A stretch of 20,314 nt of DNA, taken from contig CAZXJB010000036.1 of the NCBI GenBank assembly GCA_964640965.1, forward strand, positions 1 through 20,314, read 5' to 3'. The stretch comes from HRBIN12 sp964640965 (GTDB taxonomy: Bacteria > Actinomycetota > UBA4738 > HRBIN12). How positions within the stretch are numbered: the first letter of the stretch is position 1; every line of letters starts with the position of its first letter. A program made the translations under genes and the position numbers. Shown here in pieces: positions 13,810 to 19,811 of the stretch. Below the pieces are notes generated by a model that did not search any database, was not told the DNA's origin, and was given only the letters and a program-made list of their open reading frames with translations.

Positions 13810-14925
13810 ATGTCCGAGCAGGAACCGCTCCGCACCGCGTTCCACGACATCACCGAGGCCCAGGGCGGGACCCACATCGCCGACGGCGGGTGGCTCTGGC
13901 TCGAGGGCTTCGGCGACGTTCGCAAGGAGTACGAGGCCGCCCGCACCGACGTCGCGGTCTGGGATGTCTCGCCCCTGAACAAGTGGGACTTCCGCGGGCC
14001 CGATGCGCTGCGCGCGGCCCAGCACATCTTCTCCAACGACGCTCTCGGGCTCGAGGTGGGCCAGGCGCGGTACGGTGCCTTCCTGGACCCCGACGGGCTC
14101 ATGGTGGACGACGGCACGGTCTTCAACACCGGGAGGCCGGACCACTGCTGGGTCATGACCAACGGCAAGGACCACCAGGGCTACTTCGCCGAGATGCTGG
14201 CCGGCTTCGACGTCGAGGTCGAGTGGATCGCGCCCCGGATGCCGCACCTCGGGGTGATCGGGCCGCGCTCGCGCGAGGTGCTGCAGACCTTGACCGATGC
14301 GGACGTCAGCCGTGAGGCGCTCCGGTACTTCCGCTTCATCCCCGAGCCGGTCGAGGTGGGCGGGGTCCCGGTCTACCTGTCCCGCACGGCCTACGGCGGC
14401 GAGCTCGGGTTCGAGCTGTTCCTCACCGACCCGGCCGACGCGGCCGCCCTGTGGAACGCGATCGTCGGGGCCGGCGTCACGCCGTTCGGGGTCGAGGCGA
14501 TCGAGATCCTGCGCGTCGAAGCCGGCCTGATCGTGACGGACTACGACTACGAGGCCCACCAGCGCTCGCCCTACGACTTCAACCTCGACCGGCTCGTGGC
14601 GCTCGACCGGCCGGTGGAGTTCGTGGGCAAGGCGCGCCTGGCCGGGATCGCCGCGGCCCCGCCGAACCGCTTCGTGACGCTGCGCTACGAGGCCGAGGAG
14701 CTCCCCGAGTACGGCGCCGCGATCCTGAGGGACGGGGAGGAGGTCGGGACGCTCACGAGCCCGACGGACAGCCCGCGGTTCGGCAAGATCGGGATGGCGA
14801 TCGTCCGGACCGAGCTCGCCGTTCCGGGGACGACCCTCGAGGTCGTGGTCGGCGACGCCACGGTCCCGGCCGTGGTCGACGTCCTGCCGATCTACGACAC
14901 GGAGAAGACCCGGCCGCGCAGCTGA
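13810..14925 (+). CDS. GcvT-family THF-dependent aminomethyl/methyltransferase
   Basis: 371 aa, the length of glycine-cleavage T-protein and its demethylase relatives. It has DVAVWDVSPLNKWDFRGPDA (GcvT: FDVSHMGxxxVxGPDA), RYGAFLDPDGLMVDDGTVF (about 84-102), HLGVIGPRSREVL, SRTAYGGELGFELF (GcvT: SRTGYTGEDGFE), and a final EILRVEAGL...VGKARL section. These enzymes pass a methyl or aminomethyl C1 unit to THF. Because gcvH/gcvP are not adjacent and the catalytic loops differ from canonical T-protein, it may be a demethylase of the DmdA/LigM/sarcosine type; the substrate cannot be read. The ATG at 13810 follows an optimal AGGAGG. It lies beside fhs and the formate dehydrogenase, which can process the resulting C1-THF. 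Confidence 0.87.
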   Translation: MSEQEPLRTAFHDITEAQGGTHIADGGWLWLEGFGDVRKEYEAARTDVAVWDVSPLNKWDFRGPDALRAAQHIFSNDALGLEVGQARYGAFLDPDGLMVDDGTVFNTGRPDHCWVMTNGKDHQGYFAEMLAGFDVEVEWIAPRMPHLGVIGPRSREVLQTLTDADVSREALRYFRFIPEPVEVGGVPVYLSRTAYGGELGFELFLTDPADAAALWNAIVGAGVTPFGVEAIEILRVEAGLIVTDYDYEAHQRSPYDFNLDRLVALDRPVEFVGKARLAGIAAAPPNRFVTLRYEAEELPEYGAAILRDGEEVGTLTSPTDSPRFGKIGMAIVRTELAVPGTTLEVVVGDATVPAVVDVLPIYDTEKTRPRS

Positions 14926-14931
14926 GGGTGC

Positions 14932-14937
14932 TATGCT
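14932..14937 (+). promoter_or_regulatory. Candidate -10 (TATGCT) of the small zinc-ribbon gene
   Basis: TATGCT starts 7 nt after the GcvT-family stop codon and overlaps the first two bases of the long inverted repeat. A transcript would begin inside the left arm of the hairpin, about 28 nt before the GTG. No -35 is recognisable. Confidence 0.4.
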
Positions 14938-14967
14938 CCTGGAATCACACGGATGTGATTCCAGGAG
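14936..14967 (+). repeat. Perfect 14-bp inverted repeat with 4-nt loop covering a ribosome binding site
   Basis: Arms CTCCTGGAATCACA (14936-14949) and TGTGATTCCAGGAG (14954-14967) are exact reverse complements around CGGA. The right arm contains AGGAG of the Shine-Dalgarno (AGGAGG, 14963-14968) for the gene starting at 14973. In RNA the site would be fully paired. As DNA it could be a regulator's operator. It also lies 10 nt after the upstream stop codon, so a terminator without T-run is a third possibility. Confidence 0.85.
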
Positions 14968-14972
14968 GGATC

Positions 14973-15167
14973 GTGGAGCTCGTGCACACCTGCGCGCCGC
15001 CGCGGGACCCGGACACGAAGGCGCAGTCGATGTGGGTGTGTCCCACCTGCGGCTCGGTCTGGGAGGCCGCGCCCGACGGCCCGGGCATCTTCGACTTCGA
15101 GCGGGACGAGGCCGTCACGCGAGCGGTCTGGATCCTGGTCGAGGGCCCCGCCCTGCTCGCCGGCTGA
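14973..15167 (+). CDS. Small zinc-ribbon protein of unknown function
   Basis: 64 aa starting with GTG, 4 nt after AGGAGG. Residues about 1-30 hold C7 and the pair C24-x2-C27 (WVCPTCGSVWEA), which with His5 can complete a zinc-binding site. The second half is an acidic-aromatic stretch (FDFERDEAVTRAVWILVEG). No known domain is recognised. The frame continues open from upstream sequence inside the GcvT-family gene, but the ribosome binding site fixes the start. Its ribosome binding site is buried in a perfect hairpin, so expression is probably conditional. Position among one-carbon genes does not by itself reveal function. Confidence 0.7.
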   Translation: MELVHTCAPPRDPDTKAQSMWVCPTCGSVWEAAPDGPGIFDFERDEAVTRAVWILVEGPALLAG

Positions 15168-15178
15168 CCGGCAGCCGG
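15160..15178. terminator. Stem-loop between convergent genes
   Basis: CCGGCTG (15160-15166) and CAGCCGG (15172-15178) form a perfect 7-bp stem with a 5-nt loop, overlapping the zinc-ribbon stop and ending 10 nt before the fhs stop. Placed between convergent genes, it could end transcription from both sides. It lacks a T-run. Confidence 0.5.
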
Positions 15179-15188
15179 GTGCCTGGCC

Positions 15189-16859
15189 TCAGAACAGCCC
15201 GACCGTGCGCCCCTGCTCGTCGATGTCCACGTTCATGAACGCGGGCGTGCGGCCGAGCCCCGGCATCCGCTGCATGTCGCCGCAGAGCACGACGACGAAC
15301 CCGGCGCCCGCGCTCGGCACCACCCCGCGGACCGGCAGACGCCAGCCCCGGGGGCGGTTCAGGAGCGTCGGGTCGTGGGTGAGCGACAGGTGGGTCTTGG
15401 CCATGCACACCGGCGCGTCGCCGAACCCGAGGGACTCCATGAGCGCGATGTCCTTCTCCGCCTGCGGCAGGTAGTCGACCCCGTCCGCCCCGTACAACCG
15501 CGTGGCGATCGCCTCCACCTGCTCCTTGATCGGCGTCCCGGGCGGGGTGAGCAGGTGGAAGTCGTTCGCCTCCTCGACGGCCTCCAGGACGGCCTCGGCG
15601 AGCTCGAGAGCGCCCTCACCGCCCTTGGCGAAGCCCTCGTTCACGACGGTGCGTCGGGCCCCCGCCTCGCCGGCGAGCTCGCGCACGAGCGCGATCTCCT
15701 CGTCGGTGTCGCTCGGGAACCGGTTCACGGCCACCACGGCCGGCAGCCCGTAGGTCCGGACGATGCCGATGTGGGCGGCGAGGTTCTCCGAGCCCTGGCG
15801 GACGGCCTCGAGGTCGGGCTCGGACAGCCGCTCGAAGGAGACCCCCCCGTGGAACTTCAGCGCGCGGACGCTCGCGACGAGCACCGCCGCGCTCGGGGTG
15901 AAGCCGCCGGCCCGGCAGACGATGTCGCAGAACTTCTGGAACCCGAGGTCCGAGGCGAAGCCGCCCTCGGTCACGACGTAGTCCGCGAGCTTCAGGGCCA
16001 TCCGGGCCTGGATGATCGAGCTGTTCGCGTGGGCGATGTTGCCGAAGGGTCCGGCGTGGATCAGCACCGGCTGGCCCTCGAGGGTCTGGACGAGGTTCGG
16101 CTTGATGGCGTCCTTCATGATCACGGCCATCGCGCCGGCGACCTTCAGGTCCTCGGCGGTCACCGGCTCGCCCTCGTAGGTGCTGCCGATCACGATCCGG
16201 CCGAGGCGGCGGCGCAGGTCCTGGAGGTCCTCGGCGAGCGCGAGGATCGCCATGATCTCCGAGGCGGCGGTGATGACGAACCCGCTCTCCCGCGGCACCC
16301 CGTGCGCCTTGCCGCCGAGCCCGATCACCATGTAGCGGAGCTCCCGGGCGTTCACGTCCATCGCGCGCGGCCACGTGATCGTCGGCGGATCGATGCCGAG
16401 GGGGTTCCCGAAGTACAGCGAGGCGTCGATCGCGGAGGCGAGCAGGTTGTGGGCCTCGGTCACCGCGTGGAAGTCGCCGTTGAAGTGGAGGTTGATGTCC
16501 TCCATCGGGACGACCTGCACGTAGCCTCCGCCGGTGCCTCCGCCCTTGATGCCGAACACCGGCCCCATCGACGGCTCGCGCAGCGCGAGGATGACGTCCT
16601 TGCCGAGCCTGCCGAGGCCCTGGGTGAGGGAGATCGCCGTCGTCGTCTTGCCCTCGCCGGCCTTCGTGGGCGTGATGGCGGTCGTGACGATCAGCTTGCC
16701 GTCGGGGCGGTCCTTCAGGCGCTCGTACGCCGCGAGGGAGACCTTCGCGCGGTAGCGGCCGTAGGGCTCGACCTCGTCCTCGAGGAACCCGGCCTTGGCC
16801 GCGATCTCGGTGATGGGGATGAGCTGCGCTTCCTGGGCGATCTCCAGTCCGCTCTTCAC
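15189..16859 (-). CDS. fhs: Formate-tetrahydrofolate ligase (formyl-THF synthetase)
   Basis: 556 aa, exactly the family's usual length. It catalyses formate + THF + ATP to 10-formyl-THF, reversible in cells that oxidise C1 units. The P-loop is TPTKAGEGKTTT (about 62-73); other marks are LREPSMGPVFGIKGGGTGGG, DINLHFNGDFHAVTEAHNLL, EGGFASDLGFQKF, VAVNRFPSDTDEE, and the C-terminal GDMQRMPGLGRTPAF. The GTG at 16859 (VKSGLEIAQEAQLIPI) was chosen because it is preceded by GGAGGT and gives the standard N-terminus; the frame is open 29 codons further to 16946. It diverges from fdhD across a 122-bp region with palindromes. Confidence 0.97.
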   Translation of the reverse strand: MKSGLEIAQEAQLIPITEIAAKAGFLEDEVEPYGRYRAKVSLAAYERLKDRPDGKLIVTTAITPTKAGEGKTTTAISLTQGLGRLGKDVILALREPSMGPVFGIKGGGTGGGYVQVVPMEDINLHFNGDFHAVTEAHNLLASAIDASLYFGNPLGIDPPTITWPRAMDVNARELRYMVIGLGGKAHGVPRESGFVITAASEIMAILALAEDLQDLRRRLGRIVIGSTYEGEPVTAEDLKVAGAMAVIMKDAIKPNLVQTLEGQPVLIHAGPFGNIAHANSSIIQARMALKLADYVVTEGGFASDLGFQKFCDIVCRAGGFTPSAAVLVASVRALKFHGGVSFERLSEPDLEAVRQGSENLAAHIGIVRTYGLPAVVAVNRFPSDTDEEIALVRELAGEAGARRTVVNEGFAKGGEGALELAEAVLEAVEEANDFHLLTPPGTPIKEQVEAIATRLYGADGVDYLPQAEKDIALMESLGFGDAPVCMAKTHLSLTHDPTLLNRPRGWRLPVRGVVPSAGAGFVVVLCGDMQRMPGLGRTPAFMNVDIDEQGRTVGLF

Positions 16860-16898
16860 GGTGACCTCCGTCGGCTTGACCCGCGGTTCAATGGCTCG

Positions 16899-16916
16899 CG
16901 GGAAGGATACTTCCCG
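16899..16916. promoter_or_regulatory. Inverted repeat overlapping the fhs -10 element
   Basis: CGGGAAG-GATA-CTTCCCG is a perfect 7-4-7 palindrome. On the minus strand it contains TATCCT (16909-16904), the best -10 for fhs, which predicts a start near 16897 and a leader of about 38 nt. A protein bound here would block fhs transcription. The half-site recurs at 16953-16966. Confidence 0.55.
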
Positions 16917-16931
16917 GTCGCGGCCGCGCCC

Positions 16932-16946
16932 GTGACCGGAGGTCAC
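16932..16946. promoter_or_regulatory. Central palindrome between fhs and fdhD
   Basis: GTGACC-GGA-GGTCAC is a perfect 6-3-6 inverted repeat. Its centre (16939) is about 42 bp from the predicted fhs start (16897) and 43 bp from the predicted fdhD start (16982), the classic position for an activator touching RNA polymerase. Neither promoter has a visible -35. The GTGA...TCAC ends recall Crp/Fnr sites, but the spacing is N7, not N6. Confidence 0.5.
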
Positions 16947-16952
16947 TGGACC

Positions 16953-16975
16953 CTTCCCGCGGGAGGCCGTACCCT
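16953..16975 (+). promoter_or_regulatory. fdhD -10 element and adjoining CTTCCCG/CGGGAGG repeat
   Basis: TACCCT (16970-16975) lies 6 nt before the fdhD ATG, predicting a leaderless message. Just upstream, CTTCCCG-CGGGAGG (16953-16966) repeats the fhs half-site back to back with one mismatch, in the spacer region of this promoter. Confidence 0.5.
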
Positions 16976-16981
16976 CGCGGT

Positions 16982-17827
16982 ATGCCGATCGAGCCCGACC
17001 CGCTCCGTCGTCCGCTCACCCGGCGCCGGGTGCTCGCGGTGCGCGAGGGGATCCCGGCCTGGCGCCCGGACGCTCTCGCGACCGAGGAGCCGATGGAGAT
17101 CCGGGTGCAGGGCCCGGGGAGGCCGCCCGTCCCGATCGCCGTCACGATGCGCACGCCGGGGAGCGACTTCGAGCTCGCCGCTGGGTTCCTCTTCACCGAG
17201 GGCCTGATCGACGACCCGGCCGAGATCCGCCGCGTGAGCTACTGCGAGGACCTGCCCGCGGACGAGCAGCGGTACAACGTCGTGACGGTGCTCCTCGCTC
17301 GCGCGCTCGACCCCGAGGGCCTGCGCCGGAGCACGTTCGTCTCCTCCTCCTGCGGGGTCTGCGGCAAGGCGACCCTCGAGCAGGTCTCGGTGCGGTGCGA
17401 CCGCGTCGGCCCGGGACCCGTGGTCAAGGCCGAGATGCTCTCGGGGCTGCCGGGCGCGCTGCGCGAGGCCCAGCGCGTGTTCGAGCGCACCGGGGGGCTC
17501 CACGCGGCCGGGCTGTTCGCGCCGGACGGGACGCTCCTTTGCCTGCGAGAGGACGTCGGGCGGCACAACGCCGTCGACAAGGTGATCGGGCAGGCGGTGC
17601 TCGCCGGCGACCTGCCGCTCGCCGAGCGCATCGTGCAGGTCTCCGGCCGGCTGTCCTTCGAGATCGTCCAGAAGGCGGCCCGGGCGGGGGTCCCGATCGT
17701 GGCGGCCGTGAGCGCCCCCTCGAGCCTGGCGGTGGAGGCCGCCGAGCACGTCGGCATCACGCTCGTGGGGTTCGTGCGGGACGGGCGCTTCAACGTGTAC
17801 GCGCACCCCGAGCGCATCGCGCTCTGA
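16982..17827 (+). CDS. fdhD: Formate dehydrogenase accessory sulfurtransferase FdhD
   Basis: A 281-aa protein of normal FdhD length. FdhD carries sulfur from a cysteine desulfurase to the bis-MGD molybdenum cofactor of formate dehydrogenase, which is needed for activity. The sulfur-carrying motif is SSSCGVCGKATLE, with C124 and C127. Other family marks are TMRTPGSDFELAAGFLFTEG, LFAPDGTLLCLREDVGRHNAVDKVIG, and SGRLSFEIVQKAARAGVPI. The ATG start is supported by a TACCCT hexamer 6 nt before it. It stands directly upstream of the formate dehydrogenase gene on the same strand, as expected for a dedicated maturation factor. Confidence 0.96.
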   Translation: MPIEPDPLRRPLTRRRVLAVREGIPAWRPDALATEEPMEIRVQGPGRPPVPIAVTMRTPGSDFELAAGFLFTEGLIDDPAEIRRVSYCEDLPADEQRYNVVTVLLARALDPEGLRRSTFVSSSCGVCGKATLEQVSVRCDRVGPGPVVKAEMLSGLPGALREAQRVFERTGGLHAAGLFAPDGTLLCLREDVGRHNAVDKVIGQAVLAGDLPLAERIVQVSGRLSFEIVQKAARAGVPIVAAVSAPSSLAVEAAEHVGITLVGFVRDGRFNVYAHPERIAL

Positions 17828-17843
17828 GGAGGCGATCGGGCCG

Positions 17844-17849
17844 TAGGAT
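17844..17849 (+). promoter_or_regulatory. Candidate -10 (TAGGAT) of the formate dehydrogenase gene
   Basis: TAGGAT lies in the 54-nt gap after fdhD and predicts a leader of about 26 nt that includes the strong AAGGAG site at 17870-17875, 6 nt before the GTG at 17882. Read-through from fdhD is equally possible. Confidence 0.35.
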
Positions 17850-17881
17850 GGTGCCCGACCACGGGGAGGAAGGAGCCAGAC

Positions 17882-19810
17882 GTGGGCAGTGAGCAAGCGC
17901 GGCTGACCGAGCCGATGGTCCGCGACGGCGGCGCGCTGCGCCCGGCGAGCTGGGACGAGGCCCTGGACCGGGCCGCGGCCGGGCTGCGCGCGGCGACCGA
18001 GCGGAACGGCGGCTCGGGGGTCGGCCTGTTCAGCTGCTCGAAGGCCACCAACGAGATGAACTTCATCGCGCAGAAGTTCGTCCGTCAGGTCCTCGGCAGC
18101 AACAACATCGACAGCTGCAACCGCACCTGACACGCTCCCAGCGTCGTCGGTCTGGCGACGGTGTTCGGAGCAGGAGGCGGGACCAGCTCGTACGAGGAGG
18201 TCGAGCACACCGACCTCATCGTGCTGTGGGGATCGAACGCGCGCGAGACGCATCCGATCTTCTTCCACCACGTCCTGAAGGGGATCCGCAACGGGGCGCG
18301 GCTCATCGTCGTGGACCCGCGGCGGACGTCCTCGGCCGCGTGGGCCGATCTCTGGCTCGGGATCGACGTCGGGTCGGACATCGCGCTCGCGAACGCCGTC
18401 GGGCGCGAGATCATCGCGAGCGGTCTGCAGAACGAGACCTTCATCCAGCGGGCGACGACCGGGTTCGAGGCCTACCGGGACTCGGTGATGGACTGGACCC
18501 TCGAGCGCGCCGAGCGCGTGACCGGCGTCCCCGCGGAGGCGATCCGCGAGCTCGCCCACGCCTACGCGAAGGCCGACCGCGCGATCCTCTGCTGGACCCT
18601 CGGCATCACCGAGCACCACAACGCCGTCGACAACGTGCTCGCGCTCATCAACCTCGGCCTGCTCTGCGGCCACGTCGGCCGGTACGGCAGCGGCCTGAAC
18701 CCCCTCCGGGGCCAGAACAACGTCCAGGGGGGCGGCGACATGGGGGCCATCCCGAACAAGCTGCCGGGGTTCCAGGACATCGAGCGGGACGCCGAGGCCC
18801 GCGCCCGCTTCGAGGCCGCCTGGGGCGTGCCGATCGTCCCGCGGTACGGCTGGACCATCACCGGGATGTTCGAGGCGATGGAGCGGGGCGAGCTCACCGC
18901 GCTGTACGTGATCGGCGAGAACCCCGCGGCCTCGGAGGCCGACGCGACCCGGACCAAGCGGCTGCTCGGCTCGCTCGAGACCCTCATCGTGCAGGACATC
19001 TTCATGACGCAGACGGCCGAGATGGGCGACGTCGTGCTCCCCGCTGCGGTCGCGGCGGTCGAGTCCGAGGGCACCGTGACCAACAGCGAGCGCCGGGTGC
19101 AGCGCGTGCGCAAGGCCCTCGACCCGCCGGGCGACGCCCGGGACGACATCTGGATCATCGCGCAGCTCGCGCGGCGCCTCGGGTTCGACTGGGGCGAGGT
19201 GACGCCGCGCTCGGCCTGGGACGAGCTGCGCTCGCTCTCGCCGATGCACGCCGGGATGAGCTACGAGCGCCTGGAGGCGCTCGGCGGGATCCAGTGGCCC
19301 TGCCCGAGCGAGGACCACCCCGGCACGAAGTTCCTCCACGCCCGCCTCTGGGAGGAGGATCCCACGCGCCGGGGCCCGGCCGCGCCGTTCAGCGTGACGC
19401 CCTACGAGCCGCCGGTCGACGAGCTCACCGAGGAGTTCCCGCTGCGCCTCACCACGGGCCGCAAGCTGGACGCCTACAACACCGGGGTGCAGACCGGCCG
19501 CTACCGCTCGCCGCTCCGCCGGGGCGGGGCGATCGAGGTCTCGCCCGAGGACGCCGAGCGGCTCGGGCTCGTCGAGGGCGAGGTCGTGCGCGTCTCGTCC
19601 CGGCGCGGGTCGGTGCAGGCCCCGGTCCACATCGACCGGGGGCTCCGGCCGGGGCTCGTGTTCATGAGCTTCCACTTCCCGGAGGAGGTCGAGACGAACG
19701 TCCTCACGATCGACGCGACGGACCCGAGGTCCGGGACGGCCGAGTTCAAGGCGAGCGCCGTCCGGATCGACAAGCTCGCGCCGCGGGTCGCGGCGGGCGG
19801 GGGGGCCTGA
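17882..19810 (+). CDS. fdhF: Selenocysteine-containing formate dehydrogenase, catalytic (Mo/W-bisPGD) subunit
   Basis: 642 aa when TGA at 18128-18130 is read as selenocysteine (residue 83). The context NNIDSCNRT-U-HAPSVVGLA matches the active site of FdhF-type enzymes (Sec-His). After it come VLWGSNARETHPI, VVDPRRTSSA, the central GQNNVQGGGDMG...LPGFQ, YVIGENPAASEAD, and a C-terminal cofactor-binding domain with LTTGRKLDAYNTGVQTGRYR. It oxidises formate or reduces CO2. The GTG at 17882 has AAGGAG 6 nt upstream; the frame is closed by a TGA 19 codons earlier (17825). The protein begins at ARLTEPMVRDGG, so the N-terminal [4Fe-4S] segment (about 55-60 residues with CxxCxxxC) of other family members is missing. 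FdhD upstream and a NuoE-like subunit downstream indicate an NAD-linked complex. Confidence 0.94.
18128..18160 (+). promoter_or_regulatory. Selenocysteine codon and SECIS-like element
   Basis: The in-frame TGA (18128-18130) is followed by a hairpin: CGTCG (18142-18146) pairs with CGACG (18156-18160), with a bulged T (18147), a C-G pair (18148/18155) and loop GGTCTG (18149-18154). The bulged U and GGUCU loop are the SelB-binding features of the E. coli fdhF SECIS. The loop GGTCT begins 19 nt after the TGA, the same distance as in E. coli by my count from memory. Confidence 0.88.
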
Positions 19811-19811
19811 G

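Noticed and set aside
16860..16946. Upstream extension of fhs to 16946
   Set aside because: The added 29 residues do not fit the family and would run through the palindromes and -10. GGAGGT directly precedes the GTG at 16859.
16932..16946. A standard Crp/Fnr site
   Set aside because: Spacing between GTGA and TCAC is 7, not 6. It is kept as a palindrome of unknown binder.
18161..19810. A separate gene starting after the TGA at 18128, or a pseudogene broken by that TGA
   Set aside because: The frame is unbroken, the active-site context and SECIS-like hairpin are intact, and no ribosome binding site precedes 18161. A selenocysteine codon explains it.
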